From positions 558,001 to 622,000 of the forward strand of contig ML986581.1 in assembly GCA_010094045.1 (NCBI GenBank): a stretch of DNA of 64,000 nucleotides. The letters are read 5' to 3'. How positions within the stretch are numbered: the stretch's first letter is position 1; each line of letters begins with the position of its first letter. A model generated the notes under the pieces. That model saw nothing but the letters and a program-made list of their open reading frames with translations, had not been told where the DNA came from and did no database searches. The position numbers were made by a program, and so were the translations under genes. This document shows positions 34,890 to 45,052 of this stretch, in pieces. This stretch comes from Lojkania enalia. Taxonomy: Eukaryota > Ascomycota > Dothideomycetes > Pleosporales.

Positions 34890-36876
34890 GTTGGTGGCAA
34901 TGCTGGGGTGTCGCGGGATGAAGACAAGGTTGTATTATAGATCGGTCGTGACTTCGTAAATCGTGTGCTCGTGAGACAGTTTAGGGAGGAGGGATAGCAG
35001 AGGCCATGGGCTCGTAGGTTCGACCTTGAGTGCGTTCTGCCACTGGACGTTGCAAGGTGGCACCAGGATTATAGAGAGGAGGGGAATTGCGCGAGGCGGC
35101 GCTGGAGATAGAGATGATGCTGTCTATATTGTTGGCGCCGTGAATAGTTTCAGGGCGCTGGAGCAGGGAGCGCGCGTTTGGAGCCAAGACCCTAGCTAGG
35201 CCCGATGACGCAAATGGCGCCGACGCAAAGAGCAGGAGAGCCAAACGACGATTGCCGCCGGGCCGAACGCGAGACCACTGACGGTATTCCTAGCTCTCCC
35301 CTTGCGCGCTTGCTCTGGGCCAGTCATTTGCTGCCATTATTGTTCGTACCTGGCTAGATAGAGTGCGGTGGAGCCAAGGGGATAAATTCCTTTGTCGCGA
35401 GATCCGTTGTCCTACGTTCAGGCGCGTTGCACAAGGAGCGATAAAGTGGTGACACGGTGGAGACACTCTAGCACCATCAAAGCTTAGCGGCCGTCTATGA
35501 CGAAGACGCACATTCCCCCCCGGCTGCAGATCAGACTCAGAGTCCCCGATCAGTAGCGTCGCCTCTTATTCCTTCTCTAGCACTCGCATTGCAACGGATT
35601 CAAGAAAAGGAGTAGCCTAGTGAGAGGCTGAGTAAAAAATGTCGTCGTCGTCGTCGTGGACCGTTCGCGATGGAGTAGTGATTGATCTGACCGGGAGATG
35701 TCAGTCATGATAGGAATAGACATAGATGGACTATCGCACTTTTCCCAGTCCCAATGGAGTCCCAAGGGGTCCCAAGAGATCCTCTGGGGACAGCAATCGG
35801 TCTGCCTAAGAGGTCCTAGTGGGAGAGACACGGGCATGGCCAAGGGGAATTGCAACTTGCTCAAGGAAGGTGTATATCTCATCCTATTGTCGGTGGAATC
35901 TTCCTGAGCGTGCCGAGAAACGGCCAGCAACCACATTGCAATTGCAATGTGGTGGTTTCAACCCGGCTTATAATAGAAGCTAATGCAACAGGAATCTCAT
36001 AGTCGCCCAGAAGCCCATAGCTAACGGCTCAGCGAGCTACCCCGCTCCGTTGAACTCGCGAAAGGCATATGGCCGAGCCGAACACATTTCTTATAACGAC
36101 TGGGATCTGTGCGCCCATTCGGCTCGCGAAAACAAACCCTCATTCCCAGCCGAGAAGCTGTCCACTATCTACTGAAGAATCCCATCAGCGAGGCGGCCGT
36201 TGGCTTGGGTGGACCTCCCGTGCGCAGTTTGCAGCGTGGGGTTTGTCGACAACATTGACGGATCGTCTTGTGGACCTAAAATTAACCGAAATGGGACGAG
36301 GTAACGTGGACACAAGTAGTAGGCTTCTTGGCTAGCGAACATGCTAGCCTCCTCCAAGCCCCCTGGTAGGTGACGTGCGTTTGAGCATATTGGCTTGGAG
36401 GGGGTGGTGAGAGTTAGGACCTGCCAGCAGACTAGGTTCCCATTCCGTTGCCTCGTACGCCACCCCTAGCACGTTGCTGGAGTGAAGAAGGTCAAGTGGA
36501 ATCATGATATTTGATGCTAAAGATGCACACCACCTAAGATAGGAGGAAGCTGCAGCCACGATTAGCAGAGAGGACAGCAACAGTGGCTGAAGCGGCAGGG
36601 TGGTGTAACTACACGTTTTGAGCTTTCAATTCAACGATGCCGTTACACCCCTACCGTCAATCACCACACATGCATGACATGATTCATCGCAGTTTCATAT
36701 GACTGCTATGTATTGTCCGTGCACAATTCACTTCTAGAGATAGGTGTTCATATGCTACGGTCCAAGTTGCTCGACAGCTACTAAGGTCCTTGCACAGGCT
36801 CTATAGTAATCGCATTACCTCGAGACAGTTGAGCGGTGAGACCGTGCCAGCAATTCATAGCCAACGTCCTGGGGTT
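34890..36876. other. 2 kb intergenic; promoter side of the channel gene and 3' side of the AKR gene
   Basis: No recognisable gene. It contains a perfect 24-bp palindrome (35930-35953) and a small hairpin with arms GGCTAGC/GCTAGCC (36330-36349). A frame near 34981-35244 (-) looks like a signal peptide but lacks an ATG. Confidence 0.5.
35930..35953. repeat. Perfect 24-bp palindrome
   Basis: The arm ACCACATTGCAA is followed at once by its reverse complement with no spacer. It lies about 1 kb upstream of the channel gene and about 0.9 kb past the stop of the AKR gene. Confidence 0.9.
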
Positions 36877-38162
36877 CTAATGACCTACCATGGCCTGCAG
36901 TTCAGGAGGGTATCTGTTCCCGTGTGGCTTCGCAGCATCGATTATTTTCCGCATCTCTTGCTTCTCTTCCTCCGTCAATTCAATATCTCTTGATGCCCAG
37001 TTCTCCTCTAGTCGCGCTGGCTTGGTGGTGCCCGGGATCGCAATCAGGCCTTGGGCAGCGACCCAAGCGAGCGCAATCTGAGGTGTGGTGCAGCCCTTTT
37101 TTGAAGCGAGCTTTTTAATCTCTTCCACAATAGCCCGGTTCTTATAAAAATTCTCGCCTTGGAATTTAGGAACTATGGGATAGGATAGTATTAGAAACCC
37201 TTCCGAAACGGATGCCGTCTGTCAGATCTCAAAGTGAAGAAGACTCACCTTTTCGGCGAAAATCATCAGGCGCAAAGTCATCAGGAGACTGGTAATCAAA
37301 ATTGTCAACGAGCCATCCGTGGCCCAGCGGACTATAAGCTACATAGGCCACGCCCAGCTCTTTGGCCGCCTCGATTAAGCCGTCCATCTCATGCAATGTC
37401 TCGAACGCTGAGTATTCTGCCTGGACAGCATCAATCTTCGCAACTATTGATGCAATCAGCCAAGATCTATGAGAAGGAGAGGAGGAACATACTCGAACTA
37501 GCCTTACGTAGCGTCGCAGCAGAGCATTCGGAGAGACCAATATACTTAGTCTTTCCGGCCCTTCGAATTTCATCGAGAGCCGGAATGGACTCTTCGAGCG
37601 GGGTGTCTGTCGAAGGGAAGGGAATTAGCACTCGAAACGACTAATGTAGATCGCTGACGTACTGGGGTCTATTCGATGCAGATAATAGAGGTCGGGAGCG
37701 AAACCGAGCCTCTCGATAGTGCCTTCGATATACTCCTTGATATGAGAGGCAGAATTGGTGACGGAGCCGTCTCCTCCAAAAACGTTGAAACCGCATTTCG
37801 AGGCAACTATGAGCGAGACTAGTCAGCGACTTTCGACACCTAACGGCAGCACCTCCAACTAACTAAAAATCTTGTCGCGGATATTGTATTTCCTAATGAA
37901 ATCTCCCAGGAGCTTCTCATTAACACCGGCTTGATAGACAACCTGATCAATAAGCATTAGTCTCTCTATAACGGTCATGACGACAGACGATCCGTTGACT
38001 TACCGCCGTGTCCCAGAATGTGCACCCTAGCTCAATCGCCTTCAACAAGACTGGTTCGGCTTCCTCCAAGCTTAAATTGCTTCCCAAACCAAAGCTGAGC
38101 CCCATGGCACCGAAACCCGGAGATGGAACCTGGAGATCTGCAAAAGGAAGTGCCTTGACCAT
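36877..38162 (-). CDS. Aldo-keto reductase (intact)
   Basis: Six exons: 38162-38004, 37942-37864, 37806-37663, 37606-37493, 37443-37249 and 37172-36877; 328 aa, a normal AKR length. It begins [21 protein letters not shown]. The catalytic tetrad is visible: Asp in FWDTA, Tyr in VVYQAG, Lys in ASKCGF and His in YLHRIDP. Later come [28 protein letters not shown], and the coenzyme-binding part [15 protein letters not shown]. Family members reduce aldehydes or ketones with NADPH in the cytosol; the closest group seems to be the AKR13/YakC type. The substrate is unknown. All five introns are 49-76 nt and each junction restores the conserved chain; the donor GTTAGT (37863) is weaker. It heads away from a second, broken AKR 867 bp away, which suggests a shared function or promoter. 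Confidence 0.9.
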
Positions 38163-39029
38163 TTTTGGTGCTTGTGACGGAATGTCGACTTCGAGTATGC
38201 GATGGACGCGTTCTTTTCTTGCGGTAGATTACGAACTTACACCAATACCAGATTGAAAGGATGCATTTTCGGAAAGTTCAAGACGGTGCTGGGAACTTTT
38301 AAGTTGCTTTCCAAGGTTGCCCCCACTTGCTCTGGCAGCGAGGCGTTGCGCGTCTTCATCATAGACGGCCGCTAATTAGACTTTAATGCTTTTAGTTAGG
38401 CTTGCTTTTACATCAAAATTTCTTCGATAATAACGGTGCAACTAGAGGCAAGATTTAATCACTCGGCATTCGGTCTACTGATACGACGGATGTGTCTTCT
38501 TCCTATCTCCTTTAACCCCGTCAAACACCGAATATCGTAGACTTGGATGATGTTTCCAGCCAGATGGTTCTCATGCATCAGAGTGGAAATAGACATTTTC
38601 GGAGTTAAATGCCGAATGTGCACGTGGTAATAGTGCCGCGGAGCAATTATTCCCGACGGGTTTGACGGTGGAGTGACGACCCGGTCGCTCGGAAAGTTAC
38701 ACGCTAGGGTGTCTAGTTTGGGTGTAAGCACCTTATATGCTACCCGCACCCACCATCGCCGGAAGCGTTGATCGGCGGCGAAGAGTGGTTCCCTTGTTGC
38801 ATCAGAATCATATGGATCGATAACTAGGTCTTTGCGTTATAACCTGTCGTTAGGCCTCTCTGTCCCTCCATAGGCTTCCCGCTTCACTTAAAGATGCGAA
38901 AAGTCCTCCCAAGATTCTCATGTCCCGCAGGCCTTCGACAACTACGATAGCAAGATAGCTCAACAGCAAGACAGCACAACAGCACGGAGATAAGATTGGA
39001 GAATTGACCACTTCTGATCATCGTCCCCC
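38163..39029. promoter_or_regulatory. Shared upstream region between two divergent aldo-keto reductase genes
   Basis: 867 bp between two divergent start codons. No specific site is recognised; short frames such as 38459-38749 (-) match nothing. Confidence 0.4.
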
Positions 39030-40187
39030 ATGAGTTCTATCTTCGCCCCCGCGCCCGAACCCAAGACTGAGCTCGGACGCTATCGCATTCTCTCCTCGAC
39101 GGCAGGCGTCCGCGTCTCGCCCCTCCAACTGGGCGCCATGAGCATTGGCGATGCCTGGTCGGAGGCAATGGGTAGCATGGACAAGGGACAATCTTTCAAG
39201 CTCCTAGATGCATTCTAGGAAGCCGGCGGCAATTTTATCGACACGGCCAATGGCTACCAAGACGAGCAGTCCGAAACCTGGCTTGGTGAATGGATGAAAG
39301 CACGCAACAACCGAGACCAGATGATCATTGCGACCAAGTACTCGAATCTCTATCTCAAGTACGCCCTTGGAGCGGGTCGATCGGTCAACTACTCAGGCAA
39401 CCACAAGCACTCCATGTTCGTGAGCCTGCGCGACTCGCTGAAGAAGCTTCAGACGGACTGGGTCGACATTCTCTATGTGCATTTCTGGGACCATACCTGC
39501 TCGATCGAGGAGATTATGGATTCGCTGCACATTCTCGTCGAGCAAGGCAAAGTCCTCTATCTCGGCATCTCGGATTGCCCTGCCTGGATTGTCAGCGCGG
39601 CCAACTACTACGCCCGCGCCCATGGCAAAAACCCTTTCAGCATTTACCAGGGCCGATGGAACGTCATGCTCCGCGACTTTGAGCGCGATATCCTACCCAC
39701 GGCCCGCCACTTTGGCATGGCGCTCGCGCCGTGGGACGCCATGGGAGGTGGTAGGTTCCAGACGAGGAAGACCATGGATGAGCGCAAAAAGCAGGGCGAG
39801 GGCTTGCGGACTCTAATCGCAGGCGCCGAACAAACACCAGACGAGGTGAGGTTTAGTGAGGGTCTCGCCAAGGTCGCCGCTGAGCACGGTACTGAATTCA
39901 TTACGGCTATTGCACTAGCTTATGTCATGTGCAAGGCTCCGAATGTCTTCCCCATTGTCGGCGGCCGGAAGGTGGAGCATCTGCACAGCAACATCGAGGC
40001 ACTGAAGATTAAATTGACAGACAAGCAGATTGAGTATCTGGAGTCCTTGAAGCCGTTCGATCTTGGTTTCCCTAATTCGTTCATCGGCGAAGACCCTAAG
40101 GTGACTGGTAAGTCGACCGTCCTTCTGAGTGGAACGGCTCCCATGGCCTTTGTACAATCGCCGAAGCCTATCGGAAGGGAGGTCTAA
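39030..40187 (+). pseudogene. Aryl-alcohol dehydrogenase / norsolorinic acid reductase-like AKR broken by one TAG
   Basis: One intronless frame of 386 codons starts [19 protein letters not shown] and ends PKPIGREV. Codon 63 is TAG (39216-39218), in [19 protein letters not shown], where relatives have Tyr. Everything else is intact: IDTANGY (Asp, Tyr), IATKYSN (Lys), [10 protein letters not shown] (His), [25 protein letters not shown] and [11 protein letters not shown]. Related enzymes reduce aromatic aldehydes or polyketide ketones with NADPH. The TAG looks like an intron end, but pairing it with the nearest GT (39172) gives a 47-nt intron that shifts the frame. So I call it a fresh pseudogene, a readthrough gene or a sequence error. 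A shortened protein from the next in-frame ATG (39294) would lack the catalytic Asp and Tyr. Confidence 0.85.
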
Positions 40188-41765
40188 ATAAAGTGGAATG
40201 AGATAGTCGATCTGACGGGACAAGGTGGAAATACAAAGGGTTAGGTAATACCAACGTCGAGTTGTAGTACCGAGGTGTTTGACAAAGGGCCGGGCCTGTG
40301 CACTGCCAAGATGCGCTAAGCAACCCGGACGTCAGAATTTCTTTCTTTGGACACTTTGTTATTGAATTTATAAGTAGAGAATTATTTTTGAAAGATTATA
40401 ATACATAATTATATGGCACTTTCAGAATAAAGTCTAATTATGCTAACCTGATTCTTTCTTTTGTGGAACACCTCCGTAGGTTGTCACAATTCTAGAGTCT
40501 TTGATATACACCTTTCGCCCAGATATCTACTTTGTTGTTTGAATCTCTTGAACTGCGGTACTCGGAAACAGCCGCAATCGAGTTCTGTAATACCTACCCA
40601 CGCGGGAGAACAACTTTCCCTACTAGTGAAATAGCTGGCGGTTCAGCTTGTCCAACCTTAGCCACACCACTCACGGAAGTGGTTCTCGCTAATCAGACTA
40701 ATAGAACACCTACCCCGTTTCGATGAGACTAGGTTTTGAAGACTATGTTGTTCATGCTGCGGGAAAGATCGTTGGTAAGTGGAAGCTTTGTTCAAAATCC
40801 GAGATGAGAACTTCTGCGTATTCTATCTATATAGATACTGATTGGACAACACGGCTGCCTCGGGATGATCTAAATATCATCGTAACCAACGCGGCGCCTG
40901 CTAGGAGACATGTCGAAAGACTATGTCACTAGAATAATCGTCTTCGCACTTTTAAATGCAGGCTGCTGCTAATTTCTACGATTCAGCAATCCGAAACACG
41001 GACTTAACGGCGCTGGCCTGCACTACAGTGTCATCGTCCTGCCAGTAATCGACGAACGGTGTCGCCGCAGGTGATATGCTTCGCGGAGTGAGCCCCGCTA
41101 AAGCGAGTACGCACCATAAGTGCCGCCGGATGTCCATGCCTTATCCAAAGCCATGACGCGATCGCCCGACCTTAACGATACCGGCAATAATTAATGTCGT
41201 CTCAATGGTTGATCCTTAAGTCCGTCTATTCGGAGATTTTTCCCAAATGCGGCATGAGTACAGGGAGGCGCGAAGGCGATATTAACTCTGAAGACCACTA
41301 TACCAGTCTTTGGGACTGTAGCCACTGACGACGGTCCGTTCGATCAAATGTCGTCTTAGGAGACAACTACCGACGGATCCACCGTGAGCGGCTTGCGTCT
41401 CACCACCTCGCCTCATGTAAACCTTTCCTAATCTTAAATCCGATAATCTCCAACCAAAAGTCAAAGTCGTGTAGACATTGAGCCATGTCTTATCGCTCCA
41501 AGACCGCCACGCGATCTGTGCAATGACGAGCACTAGCAATCTGTTCATGGGATGGGGATGTACGTATTGGCGCGTCAGTGTCCTCTACTACGATTTCATT
41601 GACATAGGAAGCCGCGGAGAGGATGGTAGCATAAAATGGCATCGTACGACTCCCCTCCGACGAATTCTGACTGCAACTCTTAACGCCGGAATCCTATAAC
41701 TGTTAGAGTCGCACCTACAATCTAATTTTGATTATATATTCAAGGCTACTCTTCTCAATTCTGCC
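40188..41765. other. 1.6 kb between the two broken oxidoreductase genes
   Basis: AT-rich near 40340-40440. Several short frames (40532-40726 and 40723-40932 on +, 41282-41548 on -) are not recognised. A possible dehydrogenase relic on the minus strand is listed separately. Confidence 0.45.
41098..41169 (-). pseudogene. Possible relic of a medium-chain dehydrogenase
   Basis: The minus strand encodes SGDRVMALDKAWTSGGTYGAYSL and then a stop (41100-41098). GDRVMAL followed by GGTYxxYxL is the pattern found in the GroES-like domain of medium-chain dehydrogenases. The next frame continues open to about 40978. The match is short and could be chance, so this is a weak call supported mainly by the neighbours being oxidoreductases. 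Confidence 0.25.
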
Positions 41766-42945
41766 ATGGTCCAAGCGGTTCAGTTCCGGGGCTCACCCGA
41801 GGGGAAGGTTGTTCAGACGAGTTTCAACCTTCCCCTCATCAGGCCCGATGAGGTCCTCGTTAGAGTCACTCACAGTGGTGTTTGCGGCAGTGACATCCAC
41901 ATGATCACGAAGCCATTGGTGCTCGGTCACGAAGGTAATTGATCTTCCACCTGTCAAGGTGTTCATGTTCCTGACTCACACCCTCTAGGAGTTGGCATAA
42001 TCGAAGAAGTTAGGTCTGCCTGCTCCCTGTTCAAAGTTGGCGATAGAGTTGGATGGGGTCCCATCGGTTCAACTTGTGGCCATTGTGAGCAGTGCATGGC
42101 CGGAAAAGACGCATACTGTCCAGAAGCACGCAATTACGGTGCGTTCGATTTCGATACCCAGGGCTCAATATGTAGCTATGCTGTCCGCAAGGAGCAGTGG
42201 ATCTTCCACATTCCTGATTCAATCCCTTCTGAGGATGCGGCACCACTTATGTGTAAGCGCAATTTAACACGTATCCCGAATTATATCCCAGGAGGCTAAC
42301 CTTTATATGCAGGCGGCGGTGGGACTGTTTGGATTCCCCTCATCGAATTCTGCAAGCCCGACTAACGCGTTGGTGTCGTTGCCATTGGTGGGCTCGGCCA
42401 TCTTGCAATACAGTTCGCTGCCAAAATGGGGTGTGATGTTGTGGCGTTGTCCTCTTCAGAAGATAAACGCCAGGAGTCCATGGCTCTCGGCGCCAGCGAA
42501 TTCTACGCTACCCGAGGAGTCTCTGGCTACTCTACCCTTGGCATCACCAAGCCTATTGACCGCCTCCTCATCACGTCGTCTGCCAAGTTCGACCTCGGCA
42601 TCTTCTACCCTATCTTGGCCAGAAATGCTAGAATCCTTCCACTGTCTGTGGATAGTGGTGAGATAACCGCGCCTTACTTGCCAACGCTCCTTTACGGTCA
42701 CGAGATAATTGGAAGCTGCGTTTGTAGTCGGCATCCCCAGTGGGTTTCTTCCATTTCTGAATACCCTTCCACCCCACAAGGTCTAACCGAAGTGTAGGAA
42801 CAAAATGCTTGACTTCGTGGCCCGCCATGGCATCCACTCCATAGTAGAAAAGTTCCCCATGACTGTTCAAGGCGTTCAGGCGGCTATGGATAGGCTTGCG
42901 GCCGGAAAAATGAGATATCGTGGTGTTATCAGCTGGGATTATTGA
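41766..42945 (+). pseudogene. Zinc-dependent alcohol dehydrogenase broken by one TAA
   Basis: Exons 41766-41934, 41989-42252, 42313-42739 and 42798-42945 restore a complete ADH of about 335 codons except for TAA at 42363-42365, in EFCKPD-stop-RVGVVAIGGLGH, just before the Rossmann fold. Intact parts: GVCGSDIH and LGHEGVG (catalytic Zn Cys and His-Glu), CGHCEQC...YC (four structural-Zn Cys), AAPLMC (third catalytic ligand), GIGGLGHLAIQ-type NADP site, and C-terminal MLDFVARHGIH, YRGVISWDY. This is the cinnamyl/NADP-dependent alcohol dehydrogenase group. All splice sites (GTAATT, GTAAGC, GTGGGT; CTAG, GCAG, GTAG) still look functional, so the damage is recent or erroneous. The protein would stop after the zinc domains, without a coenzyme site. 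Confidence 0.85.
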
Positions 42946-43380
42946 CCGCCCCAGCATCGGAACCGAACATCAGCAAGTGTATCAGCATTCTAGCACCTTT
43001 GAAATCGTTGAGTTTACTTCATACGTCTGCACGTAGATTGACTTGTAGTGAATTCGCTATTAGCGATTCCACCTCTTACCGACGAGCTTTACAAACTTGC
43101 CACTCTTCGGAGAGACTAGATTAGGGTGCAATAAATCCCATTAGTTTGTAGAATCTTCCATCTCTTTCACAATCAATTGCTATTTGCTTATGGCTTTGCT
43201 ATTTTTCTACTATCACAGATATGCTATTCTTTATGACTTCTGCCTATATAGTTAGCATTAGTCTCATCATAGGTATATTTAATCAATTTAGTTCTCATCT
43301 CCCTGATTCTCCTAGCTTATGATCCCGGGATACTGCCACTAGTAAGAGATACAAGCTGTTTTTTTTTGGTCCCAACTACG
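42946..43380. other. Convergent 3' region between the broken ADH and EthD genes
   Basis: 435 bp, AT-rich, with no recognisable feature. Confidence 0.5.
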
Positions 43381-43744
43381 TCATGGTCCTTCTACAACAG
43401 TCTGATGCATCATCACAAGAGGCTCTTTTTTGCTGAAGTTTTTGATATCATCTGCCCATTTACGACCGTTCTCCGTGCGCATCGAGGCTTCGAAGACCTC
43501 ATTACTTGCCCATTCAATGACGACCTGAGCCGCATATGGTGCGTCAGCTGGTAGCTTATATACCTTCCACGAAAGAAGATTTGAGGCTCCGAAGAGGTTT
43601 CTCCCCATTGGCAAGTGCTTCTGCACGTAGTAATTGAAGTTGAAAGAATGATCGTGAGGATAGAGTAGCTGAAGATATGTCAAAACTTGGAAGACGTGAA
43701 GCCGATTTCCAGTTTGGAATACTGACTGTGTAAGTAGCGGTCAT
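43381..43744 (-). CDS. EthD-domain protein
   Basis: Exons 43744-43727 and 43668-43381; 101 aa, the usual size of stand-alone EthD proteins. A 58-nt intron (GTCAGT...CTTCAG) joins MTATYT to LLYPHDHSFNFNYYVQKHLPM, the dimeric alpha-beta-barrel signature with the conserved HLPM. Later come SWKVYK and VVIEWASNEVFEASM. Stand-alone EthD proteins occur beside aromatic or polyketide pathways, where some act as dehydratases, cyclases or degradation helpers. The reaction here is unknown. It faces the broken ADH and heads away from the SDR, fitting an enzyme set with one purpose. No defect is seen. Confidence 0.85.
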
Positions 43745-44054
43745 TGTGAATTGGCGGGAGTTGAGAATTGGCCGATCTTCAAAGGCAACAACTAGACATC
43801 CCTGGGAACAGAAATTGGGAGAGCAGCGACTATTGTAAATGTCTACATCTGCTAGCTCCGGCGAGTCGCCAGTAGTTATAACATAGACAAGGATTGGAGA
43901 TAAGCTTTCTAACTCCCTTATCGCCGCCAACGAAACCAGTCGAAGTCATAAATGCTGAATTCCTGCACAATTGCGAAACGACCCAGAGCATCACCTCAGA
44001 CAGCGCCTCGGTAAACCGGATATCTCCTCCGTGCCCTATCTCACGGCGAATACT
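43745..44054. promoter_or_regulatory. Shared upstream region of the EthD (-) and SDR (+) genes
   Basis: 310 bp between divergent start codons. No named site is recognised. Confidence 0.4.
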
Positions 44055-45052
44055 ATGCTACAGACGCTTCCGGGAATTGCTCTAGTGACAGGCGCCGCTT
44101 CTGGTATGAGCCATCTTTGTTCCCTTATGGATGGCCTAGATACTGAACCTTGTGGAATAGGCATCGGACGGGCTGTCGCCACTACCTTCGTCGAGGCAGG
44201 ATGTACGAATATTGGTCTCTTGGATGTCAATGAGAAAGGCCTAGAGGAGACAATCAGCAAGGTTCAGAATCTGTCTTCCTCACCATTGAAATTGCACCTC
44301 TACATGTGCAATGTCTCTTCCCCAGACGATATCGTGGCTGCCTTCCGAAAAGCCCGATCCGACTTCGGCCGTATTGATTACTTCGTCAATTGCGCCGGCA
44401 TTAATCTGATGACTCCCCCGAGTACCGAGATGGAAGTGTCGGACTTCGATCTCCAGTATCAGATCAATTGTCGAGGTATGTGGCTCTGCGCTCGGGAGGC
44501 CCTAAAGATCATGAAGGACCAACCCCTGGACACCAACGCCTATCCAGATGCCCAGATCGCAACCTTCCGGGCCCAGAGGGGCAGCATTGTCAACATAAGC
44601 AGCGTGACTGGACAGACAGGGCTGCCATCAAGTCCAGCTTATTCTGCTTCTAAGGCTGGAATTATCGCCTTCACTAGATGTGACGCAGTGGATTATGTAG
44701 CAGATCGTATCAGGGTCAACGCAGTTGTGCCAGGTAAGACTGTGCTACAATTTATTAGCTTAAAATTGCTTGCACCAATAGTCTGCTATGCGAGCTCCGG
44801 TCATTAACTATTTTCATGGCTGACGATTTGGGTTCAGGTATGATAAACACTCCCATGGCCAGTAAATCACCAGAGATTATGAAATTTCATGAAGAGATCG
44901 TAGCAAAGAAGCATACGCCGATGGGAAGAATGGCCGAACCAGAGGAAGTGGCTGATCTAACGGTGTTCTTGAGCAGCAACAAGGCAAGCTTTGTAACCGG
45001 CGCTGCATACGAGGTTGATGGCGGCTTCTTGAATGGTCGATTGGTGCGTTAG
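44055..45052 (+). CDS. Classical short-chain dehydrogenase/reductase
   Basis: Exons 44055-44103, 44161-44733 and 44838-45052; 278 aa. It starts MLQTLPGIALVTGAASGIGRAVA once the 57-nt first intron is removed, giving the TGxxxGIG coenzyme motif. Then come LLDVNEKG (Asp after beta-2, suggesting NAD preference), NCAGIN, catalytic Ser (NISSVTGQTG), YSASK (Tyr and Lys), RVNAVVPG, and the end FLSSNKASFVTGAAYEVDGGF. Intron 1 is in frame and open, so retention would add 19 residues inside the nucleotide loop. The second intron is 104 nt. The substrate is unknown; with the EthD, AKR and ADH neighbours, oxidation or reduction of an aromatic or polyketide alcohol is an inference. No damage is seen. Confidence 0.9.

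Noticed and set aside
34981..35244. Signal-peptide-like frame (-) upstream of the channel gene
   Set aside because: It begins at TTG rather than ATG and has no recognisable mature domain. It is most likely untranslated leader or promoter sequence.
39172..39218. Intron that would remove the TAG in the second aldo-keto reductase
   Set aside because: 47 nt is not a multiple of three, so the frame is lost, and conserved coding residues would be removed.
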